Source: Zopfochytrium polystomum (lineage: Eukaryota > Chytridiomycota > Chytridiomycetes > Chytridiales > Chytridiaceae). From it: a stretch of DNA of 64,000 bases. Of the stretch, positions 12,517 through 24,100 are shown piece after piece. Below the pieces are notes generated by a model that had not been told where the DNA came from, did no database searches, and worked only from the letters and a program-made list of their open reading frames with translations. The stretch covers positions 248,001 to 312,000 of the forward strand of contig JAIVFJ010000017.1 in NCBI GenBank assembly GCA_025765615.1, read 5' to 3'. Each line of letters starts with the position of its first letter. Position 1 is the first letter of the stretch. The translations under genes and the position numbers were made by a program.

Positions 12517-13154
12517 CGGTGTGACAAGTCTTGAACACTGGTTGGGTGGTGTTAGTGTTTTGCGACGGAGCAACGAATGTTGCAGCATTTCCGCAACCAA
12601 AAGGGCTCGAGCGCAGTCCACATGACTGAATAGTTCCGCACTGCTTTCATTGAAGTTATTCACAGCAAAGTAAAAGTTATCCAAGAGGGAGCATGCCCGA
12701 ATTTCACTACCGCCGTTGGCACAAGCACTCTTCGGTCTTGTGAGCGAATACGGTTGGCGATGGTTTCGGGCAGAAGGAATGGTCGGCGAGATATCTGCAC
12801 CCTGCTCGACCTTCTGATCAAATTGTTTCGCCGCTCTGCACAACCGCTGAACCTCGACGCTGGAAGCAGCCTGTATCGAGTGCACTTCCACCAACGGGTG
12901 AGCGACGCCTCGGTTCGCGCATCCTTCGTCATGTCCAATAAATTGGTTCAGTAGTGGATTGCCTGCTTTTACTAGAATGCGAATGAGAGCCGAAAGGGCT
13001 TGGGAGCCTGGTTCAGCCGACGTGCAGTGGACACTGCATGGGTGTACACAGTAACTTTGCTGTGCCCAGTCTCCTCTCTTCCCGCATAAAAGAAAGGCCC
13101 CGTGCCGAGTGTCTCGGCACCGAAAGTCCAAATCAATCAATCAATCAATCCAAC
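12517..13154. promoter_or_regulatory. Divergent promoter region of TFIIIC6 and the vWA/ZZ gene
   Basis: Contains a TATA-like element GCATAAAAG at 13084-13092, an 8-bp perfect hairpin with a 3-nt loop at 13102-13120, and an (AATC)5 repeat at 13131-13150 followed by CAAC and the ATG at 13155. A 238-codon open frame runs through on the minus strand but overlaps the first exon of TFIIIC6 in the same frame and shows no domain, so I do not call it a gene. Confidence 0.5.
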
Positions 13155-16100
13155 ATGTTTGCCCAACCTCCGCATGCTTCCACGTCCCCGGCCTTGGCCG
13201 CTCGCAACCGCCTCTTCTTCGCCGCGCCCGCCTCGCCACCCCCTCCTTCGACAATCCAACAGCCCTTCGGCTCGCCGTCTGCATCTCAGTCCACCGTCCT
13301 TGTGGGCTCAGATGCGTTTGCCGCTCTCCGCCAGTTCCCTGTAGCCCCTCCCGCCTATTCGCTGCAAGCACCAATGCCCGGCGACAACACGTCGCCCCCC
13401 AACGCCGTTTCAAGGAAAGACCTGAACTACATTGCGCTGCAGACTGCATCGTCCGTTGGTTGGTCCACCGCCCCGACGCGCCCGACATTCAATCCATCCT
13501 CCATCGATTACGACGTCACCCTTCAAGAGGATGGCTCGCTCGTCGTCGTGCTCACCGAAGAGTTCGAGAGCCCCTTCCCCGATGAGTCGATGATGGTCAG
13601 CTACAAAGTGGCCAAGTCCTTGGTTTGCGAAGGGCAGGATCTGGTTCTTGTCTCGACCGCATTCCAGAGCTTCTCGACAGAACGCAAGATGTGGGTTGAC
13701 ATTACCACCGACATTGCATACACTGCAAAAGCAGAGGCGGTTGTTTCTGCAGTCTTGGAATCAGGATCAGGACAAACTGCCGGCCTGGCCACCGCGCGCG
13801 ATGAAACTTTTGATGCCAAACTGGGACCGGTCGGCCCTCGAGGGCGAGTTCAAATGTGCTTCATGAGCAAGTCCACCTATTGTTACGATGCGATGGGTGT
13901 CAATCCTGACGGGAGCGACATTGGGGTGGCAAAACTGCGCCCCATTGCACTTGTCCTACCCTGGGCGCCTCTGAGTGACCACTATGGAATGGCTTCGGTT
14001 TCGTTCCGACTGCGTGCGCCAGAGTGCGCAACGATCCTTGACCCGAAAACCTTTTTCCCCGCGTTCGAGGACCTTGCAACGCAATGGTGGCCAGACGGTG
14101 TCATTGTGGCAGCCACAGAGCTGAGCCGTCAGTCATTAGGCGCCACATTCGCAGGGTCGTTCCCGTGCCTTCCGCCCCGACCGACAGCAGTGCTCTTTTG
14201 GCTACATTTGCGAAACCCGGACGCGGACTGGGATTCTCTCACCGAAGTGCAGCTACCTCCAGCTCCAGCTTCTCATGCGGTTGTCCTTCGTCCTACGTCA
14301 TCGGTAGAAGAGTCACTCGTGACTGTGACGTCTCCATATCCAGGTGCCCCAGTTCCACAGCTACTGCGAGTGCAACTTGCTGTTGCTGCCGCTGAAACAA
14401 AGCTTCACCCTTCTGGCCGACCCAACCTTATTCTCAATTTGACGATGACCGATTCTTCCGGTAGCACAGGAATCACTGCAAACGGCAGGACAGTTAGAAG
14501 TGCTTTCAACCGGCTCTATGTCCGACGGCTTTTTAAGCGGATAAGCTCTCTCCCGCTACTTGCGAATGCCGGACTCATTCGCCCAACTGATGTTTTTGCG
14601 GACGCGGTGTATGTCTTCGACACAAGTGTCATTGGCAAACGAACGCTTGCATTCCGGGTTGAAACTGTCGATGTCGAATTTATCTCCTACTTGTCGGGCG
14701 CTCTCTTGAATGATGGAACGCCTCTTCCTAACGCCTCGGCGTTTGCCCCTGCTGTGGCGAAATTGTCGTCAGAGTCTGTTCGCGTGACTGCCAATAATAT
14801 CGTCACTCACGTGCTTTGGATACTTCAGCAGTATGCTCGGGGCGGAACGTCCTTTGACGTCCCCACCCTTGCCGCTGCGAACGACGCAGTATCGATTGTA
14901 GCTGAAGCTCGACGGCACCTCGCCCCGACAACAACTTCTCCGTTTCTCGTCAAAGCCTTTGTTGACTTTGATACCGATGGTGGGCACAATGGTAACCCCC
15001 AAGTGGCCCTCGACGCCATGCAGAAGCTACTCGCGGCATGCAATCACGATGCATTTTCGGGGAAGGCGACGCAGTCTTCCACTCAGGGCGCCACTGCGGT
15101 CCGAGGAGGCTGTGTGACCGGTTTTGGGGCTTGGGTTGATCAAGATATTGCCTCCCGCTTAGCCACTGTCGTTGGCGCACCGCATGGTGCGTTGCTCGCT
15201 CTGACCGTTCCACAAGAGGGAACGGAAGGTGCAGATCGTGTCTTTAGGCTCAGCTTCGCAGCGTGGGTGGACGCGTTACGCCGAGTTGATGTTGAAGTTC
15301 GGATCGCCGGGACCAAGGTCGAGTATGTCCACCCAAAGCTGGGTTTGCGTAGCGTCGACGGTGTCGAGGTTGTCGCTGTCGCCCGCGCAAGGGGCGACGC
15401 AGAGCCGGTCGCGAACTCTCGAGTCACGTTTGGGGCCCTCGACGTGTCCCAGGCAGACGCCACCGGAGCCGTCCTCCGGGCAGTCCGCGCGGGTGAATCT
15501 TACGTGCTATATATAGCCAGCCGTGTTGCTGGCGGTGCGGAGGCGCTGGCAAATGGCCGATTGCAGGTGTTTGTTAGAGATGTGGAGAGCGAAGATGCTG
15601 CAGTCGGAGCGACACCGACGGCCGCTTGGAGCAACGTGCCGTCCGTCGCAGTGACGCTGGGAAGAGAAACTGCGTCGGGACCGCTTCTGGGTTATGAATG
15701 GTTGGGCGTGCTAAGTGGAAAGTCGACGGGTGTCGTAAAGCACGGGGCAGTGGCGGTTCCGCGATTGCTGTCGCGCTGGGAGGACGATGTCTCTTTCGCT
15801 TTCAACCTTCCGTCTCCCACTGGCGCAACTTCCTATCTCGGCCGAGCCCAGACCGACTCGAAGTTGCCGCCGATCGATGTGAGCCACCAGCCCGCCGAAC
15901 CCAGCCATTTGTTTACGATGCCTTTGCAGCAGGTAGGAGACGTTCATGTCGTTCTGATAGCTTCTTACGATTTTTTTTTTCTTTTCAGCCGATTACCTAC
16001 CCAGTTAGAGGCGCAAGGCTCGCTGCACCGGCAGTGGCTTTCGCCGCTTCCTCCGCACCGCCGCAGATGGCACAACAGCAGCAGCAATTGTTACAGTTAC

Positions 16101-17170
16101 AGCGACAAATGTTACAGTCACACCAACAGCAGATGATGCAGTCACAGCAACAGCAAATGACGGCGCCGAGGTATAGTCCAACCTCCCCGTCATACAGTCC
16201 GACTTCTCCAACGTACAGTCCGACTTCCCCATCATACAGTCCGACTTCCCCATCGTACAGTCCTACTTCTCCATCGTACTCCCCTGCCGCATTTTCGTTC
16301 GGAGCGGGTGCGTCAAGCTTTATGCAACAAAGCTCAAGCCGAATGAGCGGAGTAGCACCGTCGCGGATCGCACCCGCGCTGATGACCAAAGTTGCTTACC
16401 GCCCAGCGGCCCCTACGAACAAAGTAGAAGGACTGCTTTTGGCAACTAACCACGTTCAACGCCTTGGCGCCATGCTGTCTTCCGCGACATCTCCCAAGAA
16501 CGGAGCAGGGAATAACGTAGTTCCCAGCAACGAAGTTCTACCAATCAGGGAGGCGCTGAAGAGCATTGAATCGGCGGCTCACCGCTTTCAGCGACCGTGC
16601 CCTCTCGAGTTTTGGTGCGACGTGTGCAACACCCAAATTCGACCGTCAGAGCAGCGGTTCCACTGCTTCGACTGCGTCGATTACGACGAGTGTGCCCGAT
16701 GCACGGGCGCACACGTTCTGCAGGCTCTCCACCACCGAGTTCACCCGGTCGGTGGTGCGATTGGCGCGCCCGCTCCACAGTTGCCGGCCGATCCGCTCCT
16801 GGATTCGCTGCTGTCACCAATCAACGCGCCGGCCGCTCTCTCGACCCCGCCCGCGTCGGATCGCGCACAAGAGATCGCCCTCACAAAGTTGCGTCGTTTC
16901 CTCGTTCTGCTGGCGGCGTGGTGGCCGGTCCTCCTTACCGTTCTGAAGGCTGCTGGCGAGGAACGCGCTGGGGGTGGCGGAGCTCTGTTTGCCAGCTCCG
17001 GAGCAACGCCATTGCCTGAAGAGCTCCCTATGCAGCTGCGCAGCGAAGTGGAATCCGCCCTTCTCCGCATCGGAAGCGAGAGTGTGCGCGGCATCGATGA
17101 TGCTGCTGTGGCAGAAGTTTGCGGGATTGCCTTGAGAGTGGTCACGGATGCTCTCAAAGCAGTCCCTTGA
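13155..17170 (+). CDS. vWA-domain protein with Pol II CTD-type heptads and a ZZ zinc finger
   Basis: Two exons, 13155-15932 and 15989-17170 (56-nt intron, phase 0), 1319 residues. The start was chosen because the TATA-like box and an (AATC)5 leader lie just upstream. The N-terminal 400 residues have no family I know. Residues about 420-650 look like a von Willebrand A fold: [13 protein letters not shown] gives the metal-site DxSxS at D433, FDTDGG is at about 606-610, and [19 protein letters not shown] fits the later strand. A Gln/Met-rich stretch leads into residues 988-1022, five heptads (YSPTSPS four times, YSPTSPT once) and a broken sixth. A ZZ finger follows (first Cys 1136; WCDVCNTQI ... 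[15 protein letters not shown] ... HHRVHP). The C-terminus is helical. The heptads suggest contact with CTD-binding or CTD-modifying factors; that is inference. Confidence 0.8.
16172..16288 (+). repeat. Five tandem YSPTSPS heptads
   Basis: 21-bp repeat units encoding [35 protein letters not shown], then YSPA. Codons differ between units (TCC/TCT, CCG/CCT/CCA), so the peptide has been kept beyond a recent DNA duplication. The sequence equals the consensus repeat of the largest RNA polymerase II subunit. Confidence 0.95.
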
Positions 17171-17524
17171 ATGGAGTGATGTTTTTTTTTTGAGAAGCAC
17201 GCTTTCATCTTGTTTAGTTTGAAAGTACCGCACTCATGAGGGAAAAGGGCGCGAGAATAAACTACTCGCTCTGTATTGAGGCTTTTGGTGAGCGGGGGGT
17301 GGAGCGGTGGGGCACAGAGCGGAAAAGAGAACTAGGAGGAGAACGTTTTTCAGTGATGTTTTAATATTCGTTTAAAAACTAAATCTAGCAGAGTCCCTCA
17401 GAACCAAAAGGGGTAAAGATTCGGAGAGAGAATTATGACATGACGAAGAAGAATGATGAAAGCACTGAGAAAATATATTGGTCACGAAACAGCAAACTTA
17501 GCAATACTTCTGGAAAGAATTGAG
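17171..17524. other. Convergent intergenic region
   Basis: 3' flank shared by the vWA/ZZ gene and the minus-strand disordered protein. A poly(T) run at 17180-17190 and an AATAAA at 17256 are probable 3'-end elements. No gene seen. Confidence 0.5.
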
Positions 17525-18718
17525 TTATCTTGAGTCAGCCAGGTCAGCCACGTCTCCTTCACTCGCGTCGGCGACATCGAGGACCACCACGTCGAGTGGC
17601 AGAGGGCGGGCAGCCACATCGCCGTGGGCACTGGAACCGTCACCTTCGAATTCAACATCGTTGATGACACTCAGTCTGTGGTAGGCTGGGGAAACGTGCG
17701 AAATCGCCTGCTCGCGTAGCATTGCAGCAGCGGCGACAGCGACGCCCGGCGATCGGTCCGAGTCGTCCTCGACAACAACAACCGCCTCCTCAGCTGGGGG
17801 CGATGGGTTGTCGGTGGGCTCGCGGGTAGCTGCGATCTTGTCTGGCGCCGCGCCGTGGCTGACGACAAGCGACTCGGGCACGTTGTCGCTGTCGAGGATG
17901 CGGAGGCTGTTGGACGGCAGAGAGCGGCGGCGCTTGAGCGTCGTCGCCGGCGAGGCGTACGCCGGGGCCGCGCCGCTCCCGCCGCCGTTTCTGCTTTCGC
18001 TCGCGACGACGGTCGAGCTGCTGCCGCCGAGAAACTTGTCTTCGCGCGAGAGGACGAGGAAGCCCTTGTGCACGACGGGAGCCCATGCCGCGTCGCCCCC
18101 CGCCACGTCCTGCCGCGATCGCTCCAGCGCCGCAGACAGGTACACGCTGCCGGAGGTGTGGCTCGACTCCGATCCGGCGGCGACCGTCTGCAGCGAGCCC
18201 CTGGACGGAGTGCGGGACGCGCGCGATTTGAGCGCTTGCCCGAGAGAGTGGAGGAGAGACGGCCAGGCTTTCCCGGCGCCACAGCTGGCGCCGCCGTGCG
18301 ATCCATCGGAGGTGCTATCGTCAGCGTGCACCGTAGGGAGTCCAGTAGATCGCTGCAGGTAGTTTTTGCTGTTGGTTTGGTCATCGAGCGTGGCCGTGGA
18401 GCTCAGAGGGAGCTCAGATGGCTTGGTGGACGCGTCCTCCGTCCTTTCGACGCGTGGTCCATCTGAGCGGGTCTTAGACGCGTAGGAAGTCCCGTGGACG
18501 GTGTTTCGGCGTTGGAGGAACATTTCTTTTCCGTTATGTGGGTACCTTTCGTCAATCTTGCGATTTTGGCTGGTTTGGCAGGTTCGACGCTGTGACACAC
18601 GGCCCGGCATGGGAGAGGCCGTGTGTGCGAGCGCGCTCGGGATCGAGTGAGTTAGCATACTGTTTTCCGACCCGCCGTTGAGATGCAGGCGTGCACCAGC
18701 AACAGGCGGTACGTCCAT
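17525..18718 (-). CDS. Uncharacterised disordered protein
   Basis: Single uninterrupted frame of 397 codons. It is rich in Ser, Ala, Asp and Arg and has no signal peptide or membrane helix. Visible features are a basic patch LKRRRSLPSNS that could serve nuclear import, an acidic VVVVEDDSDRSPG, and a C-terminal Asp-rich DVVVLDVADASEGDVADL. I do not recognise the family. It stands head-to-head with the FIST-like gene, a few hundred bases away, so the two may share a promoter. An alternative is a chance open frame in GC-rich DNA, but the length and composition favour a gene. Confidence 0.5.
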   Translation of the reverse strand: MDVPPVAGARLHLNGGSENSMLTHSIPSALAHTASPMPGRVSQRRTCQTSQNRKIDERYPHNGKEMFLQRRNTVHGTSYASKTRSDGPRVERTEDASTKPSELPLSSTATLDDQTNSKNYLQRSTGLPTVHADDSTSDGSHGGASCGAGKAWPSLLHSLGQALKSRASRTPSRGSLQTVAAGSESSHTSGSVYLSAALERSRQDVAGGDAAWAPVVHKGFLVLSREDKFLGGSSSTVVASESRNGGGSGAAPAYASPATTLKRRRSLPSNSLRILDSDNVPESLVVSHGAAPDKIAATREPTDNPSPPAEEAVVVVEDDSDRSPGVAVAAAAMLREQAISHVSPAYHRLSVINDVEFEGDGSSAHGDVAARPLPLDVVVLDVADASEGDVADLADSR

Positions 18719-18940
18719 CTCCTCCGCTTTCCATTCGGTCGATCACCGCGGCTTCGGCGGCGCGCGATGGAAGCGATGTACCCAGCCAGTGTGCCCGTCG
18801 CGTCAGCTCACGTCGTCGTAGCCTTCGTCCGGCGCGCCCTCGTATGCGGCGGCTCGGGCTCTGCAAGCGGAGGTCAATTGTCGGCACCGCGACCCACGTC
18901 AACTCTCCGAATTCATTGGATTCATTCCGTCCCCTTGCAA

Positions 18941-20621
18941 ATGTTCACCACGGCGCGATCCCGCCACACGTCGCTGCCGAAAGCGATCGACGCGTGCCTC
19001 GCCGCGCTGCACGCCCAGTCGCCGCCCGTCCCCTCCGCGCAGCTCGTCCCAAAGGCCGCCGTCGTCCTCGTCGCAAACCCAACTGCCGCAGCACCCGCAG
19101 CAGACCTGCTCCGCCTCCCCGCTCTGCTCCGCGCCAGCACCGCCGCCCACCCGCTCCCGCCGGGAGGCATCCCGACCATCGGCGCCGTCGTCTCGGCCAT
19201 CGCCCCCGACGCAGGCCCGGGCGTATCCGTGTCGTACCTCTACGACATCGACTCGAGCAACCTCGCGAGCCGCACGCCGACCCGCGTCGTGCGCCCGTTT
19301 TGGGTGCGGCCCGCGCCGCCGCTGTCGTCGGCGCGGCGGAAGGGCGTCGGGCGGTGGCCTGAAATGGGGGCGCGGGGAAGACTGGGAGTGCGCGAGGATG
19401 CCGGCGACGGAGGGGAGGCGTTTCGGGCCGCCGGATTCTCGCTCGGGGATGACAGCGCCAGCAAGAGCCCGAGCGGCGAAGCATTCGGGCTCCCTGAGGA
19501 GCTAAAGGCTGCGAGCCTGTGTCAAGGGTGACTGCTCGTGTTGGTTAACTTGAGCGTCTTGCTCGGTTACCGCAACTTAACCATTTACTCTCTCATTTTT
19601 AGAGACCTCATTCTGTCCTTTACGGACCGAGAACCCAACTCTTTCCTGAGCGCTCTGGACAGCAAGTTTCCTTTGGCCACAAAGGTACGCGCCAAGTTTC
19701 CTCCTCGTCGTTGTGCATGTAGCGACTACCTCCCACTTGAACCCTAAGTGCTTCCCCATGCCAGATGGGCTTGATAGGAACCATGACGCCTTTTTCCACG
19801 GGCCAACCACACACCCTTCTGATCAATGACCAGCTCGTGTTTGGCGGTGCCGTGGGCCTGGCCATCTCTTCCCCATCTTTGCACGAGTCCATCCAGCATC
19901 CTCAGTTGACCCACCACGGCGTAGTAAAACTGGGTGACCCGCTGACTGTTACAAAGTAAGTTCTTCTCAGAAGTTTCCGCTTGTGTGAAACTCATAGAAT
20001 AAAGGTGCAAGGGCAACGTCGTCCTCAGTTTGGACGACACAGCAGCGTCCAAGTCGCTGCTTGCCGTCGTCCGTCACATCACTGCGCAGACTCAATCCGA
20101 CCGAACGCTGTACGTCGAAGTTCAGCTGGACGAGGGGCAGGCGCCAGTAGTGTTCCGGGTCGCCAGCGGCGATCCTTCCAAAGGCGCAATCGCTGTCGAA
20201 ACGCAGAGAGAGCTCAAGGCTGGAATGCGGGTGCAGGTGAAAAAAAGTCTCTTGTTGGGCGAAACGAATCCGAGTTGACGAATGCTTTCCTCTCAGTTTT
20301 TGAGCGGCACGACATCTGCCACGGTCGCCCAGCGCAAAGGTCAGAATCTCTTTTTTTCATCTAGCCTCAGGCGCATTTGGTGTTTATTCACTATTTATAC
20401 TCCTTTCCTTTCCTCCTGCAGGACCCCACCTCCAGTTTGCCGTCTGTCACCCGGACCACCCCGGTCCGCAAACACCAGTCAATGACTCCAATGAGGACCC
20501 CGAAGTTCACCTGACGAGTACAATTAGCGCTTGGAGTAATCAAGGAGTTCTTTTTGGGGCGCCCGGCGGGCGAACCGATGTGTGCGATGTTACATATGCA
20601 GAGGCGTTTGTGGGCGTGTAA
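18941..20621 (+). CDS. FIST-like sensory domain protein
   Basis: Six exons: 18941-19527, 19603-19684, 19765-19955, 20005-20236, 20297-20339 and 20422-20621; phases agree, 444 residues. The start MFTTARSRHTSLPKAID fits the beginning of FIST_N domains; an in-frame ATG at 18767 would add 58 residues. The middle (AVVLVANPT ... IGAVVSAIAPDAGPGVSVSYL) and the end (NQGVLFGAPGGRTDVCDV) follow the FIST_N/FIST_C order seen in bacterial sensors and in the human F-box protein FBXO22, where the module is thought to bind small ligands. No F-box is visible here. It is probably soluble and intracellular. The family call is moderate; alignment would settle it. Confidence 0.5.
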
Positions 20622-21144
20622 TGGGGAGAAAAAAGTATTTGCATAAGTCTCTTGTGGTCTCTCCCAGTTTGGCAGCGATATTTCTGGATCACTCCCGCGA
20701 GCGGGAAGCATCGCTCCCAAACAACCTGATGGAACGAAAGTTTCACTTGAAGGGAGGAGTTGGGAGCAGACGGTTCCACTTAAGCTTTAATCACGCTGCA
20801 CATCGAGAACCAGCAACTCAATGTGAGAATTCCACTGATAAACGTTTGAGAGAAGGGCAAATACAGAGAATGGCCGCGAAGCGAGAGAAGTGAGAGACAG
20901 ATGTCGGGAGAAACAAATTCATTGACAGTAAGAAAGAAAGACGACGTCGACGTTTGTTAAAGTCATTTCGCTTAGAGTGCCAGCCCCGAGAAATAATAGG
21001 ATTCAAATAGCATTAAGAGGCTGGAGAAGACAGAAGAGAGGAGTAAGGAAGGGCAACATGAGGAACGGGAGAAAAGAATTCGTAGAGAAGGCAACGAAGG
21101 GGCACGTCCACCCCTTTAACAAGAAAAAAAAACCGTGGTGCCAT
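20622..21144. other. Convergent intergenic region
   Basis: Between the FIST-like gene (+) and the cell-wall fusion gene (-). I see only short purine-rich runs (20880-21090) and no coding signal. Confidence 0.5.
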
Positions 21145-24100
21145 TCAGGTTGAAGAAAACACCCAGAAATCACCAAAAACGACGCCCGGCTGGAACCACG
21201 GCACGACGGTCCCCGCAATCAGCATGACCGTGGTGACGACCGTTCCCAGCACGACGTCGATGCAGTTCTTGAACTTGATGGAGGACGCGTAGGTTCGGTC
21301 GTCCCCTGAGAGTGGGGTCGGAGGGTAGAGCGTGTGGTAGATGTAGCGCACGAGGACGATTGTTTCTTGCAGCGCGTACATGAGGATTACAATGTCGAGG
21401 GCAAGCGGGCGTGGAGGGGACTGTGGAGGGTCTGGGTAAACGGCGAATGGGTCGGGACTTGCGGAGGCGGAACATTGAGGAGGAGGCAGATTGAGTGAGT
21501 ACAAAACTTTGTTCGGAGAAATTGTGGCTTACTCTTTGGGGACGTAGCCGTGATTCTTAGAAGCCCTCCAGCAAGTGAAAGCGGATCCTCCCAAAAGAGT
21601 GAGCGCAAGCAACGCGTGGAACCAGCAGTGCTGCCAAACGCTGGCTTTCTTCTTCTTCGCTCCTCCCGTCACTGTCGCTTTAAACGTCCTCTGCTTTGCA
21701 AAAGTCAATCCGTTCGTGATAAACGCGTCGAGAAGATTCGCAAGGAGGAAGCCACCGCGTTGCAGATCACACCACATGTTCCACGAGAGCGAAAAGCGTG
21801 GGCTCACAATGAGCAGTACCGATTGGAGGAGTGTAATGGGATAATAGAAGAGCGCCGTGACGGGAATTCGGTTCGAAAAGAGGTTAAAGTCAGTCCAGAG
21901 GTAAATGACCAGGAAGCAAGTGGCGAGGAGACGAAGGATCGGGTAAACGGCGTAGTTGATGAATGTGAGCAAGTAAGTGATGGCTATGAAGGTTCGGAAT
22001 CAGAAATCAGTTTCGAAGAAGCAAATCGTCTTTTACCTCGCCATCCTTTCATTCCACCAGAACCAAAACGCTCCTGAATGACCTGAAGTCCTCCGACCTG
22101 CCACCGAGTTTGCTGGCGCCGAACTTCCTCCGCAGTTTGTGGGGTGGTTCCAAACGCAAGGTTTCGGCGGAGGTACCGCGACTTCCAACCGGTTTTGAAC
22201 AGGTCCAACGCCATCAGGTAGTCTTCACAGACGGAGTCGGTCGGCATCCCACCAATCGAGAGGAGAGCCTCGCGTTTAACTGATGTACGACAGCGATGAG
22301 AACAAAAGTAAGTGGCTTCCGAAAACAATTTGCTTTCAAAACTCAACTCATAAAGTTTGTTCCGACGCATGGCACGGCACCACGGGCATCCAAGCTGGGC
22401 AGCAAACGGTCGTAGAAGATCTGCGAGCGCACGCAAAACGGGTCTCCCTCCAAGACATCTCGGTATCGTTGAGGCGACTGAACCCACGCCACCATCGGAT
22501 CGTCGAGCAAGTTCGCGGCCAAGACCACGAGCGCCTCCTGCACGGGCACCATGTCGCAGTCGAGAACGAGGATCAGATCCCCGTTGGTGACCGTGAGAGC
22601 ATTGTTGATGTTTCCGGCCTTGGCGTGGAGGTTGTTGGGTCGAGTGATGTGTCGCACGACGTCGCCATCTCCCCAGGATGCGCAGAGCGCGGCTTTCTCG
22701 GGTGTCGGGTGGTCGTCAAGGACATTGATCTGGACGCGAGAGACAAACGGGGGGACCAGGAGCTCGCAGCAGGCGACAAGCGTGGCCTCCAGCGTCTCGA
22801 TGGGCTCCTTGTAAGTCGTGACAAAGACGTCTACCGAGTAGCGGCGATACGCGTTGGACGCACTGATGGCGCGAAGAGGCTGCGAGAGAGTGACTTCGGT
22901 GCCAGCTATGGAAGCGCTCGAGGCGGGCAGATTCGGGTCCGGGCGCCGCAAGGTCGCAAAGCCTGAGGTTGAGATGTTCGTCGGAGTCGGTGCGATAGAT
23001 TGTCGATAATCGAGTGAGATTTCGTCAGGATCCGGAATTTGGTCGTCGGTGTCGGTTACTCGAACTACCGGAGATCCCGGGGTTTGCTCTTGGATATCCT
23101 CAACTGTCGCCGAAGGAATCTCTTCCTCGAAAAAGTCGGCGTGATGGACTTCTTCGTCCCTTTCGTCAGTGAACTCGAATTCGCCCACGACAGGGCCGCG
23201 GATAGGTTTTGGGATTGGCAGATTCGCGACTCCAGTAAGAAGGTTCATAGAATGGATCATAACTTCCACGAACAACACGCAGATTTGTAAGCCGATTTCC
23301 ACAGTTGATATGGTTGATGCGATGAGAACTCCGCGCTGGAATGTGTAGGCGACCAGCAAGAGAACCAGCAGATGGTGCGTGGCTTTGTATGCGATGACAC
23401 TCCATTCGGGCCGCACGAATTCTTCATCGACCGATTCAGGATTAACGCGCGCTGCCCAGATCCGAGCTGGGGTTTGATTTACTCTTCTCGAGCGTTCTGT
23501 CTCCATTAGGGAGCGAGGACCACCCCAAGTCTTGCGTTTCATTGTAAACACAGCGTACACGTTGTAAAACGCGTTCAAAATGGGCTGACCAAGGAAATAG
23601 ACCGGGAACCATGGTATGACTTCCGCCTGGCGTGTTCCAAGGGACGCCCACACAATGATGAGCCAGTTGACCGAGACGAGGATGATTAGGTTGATTTTCG
23701 CAATCAGCGACACGCCCCAAAAGAGTAAATTAAGCACAACTAGGAGGTCGATCATGCCTCCAGCGAATCCGGCCATGAGCAGTGCACGATGAAACGTTAC
23801 AAGGGGGTGACGGCGCCAAAGCCCAGACGTCGACAGATTGTGTATTTCGTTCGCTAGCATACCGAGAATCCACCGCCGCCTTTGCTGAATGAGTACCTTC
23901 AAGGTGTTCGGGACCTCTGTCGACGCCCGTGCACCAAGGCAAAATCCGACTACGCCCTTTCCGCAGCCGCGGGTTTCCTGGCGGTTTTCTGGGAAACGGC
24001 TGCCGTGCATCTCGAGAAGGAAAGTGAGCCAGCGGTCTTCGCCGAGATGCATCCGCCAAAAGCCATGAACGGATTCGTCCAAAGGCTCATCAGGGTCAAC

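Noticed and set aside
12424..13140. 238-codon open frame on the minus strand upstream of TFIIIC6
   Set aside because: It runs in frame into the first TFIIIC6 exon, has no conserved motif, and covers the divergent promoter. More likely a chance extension than a separate gene.
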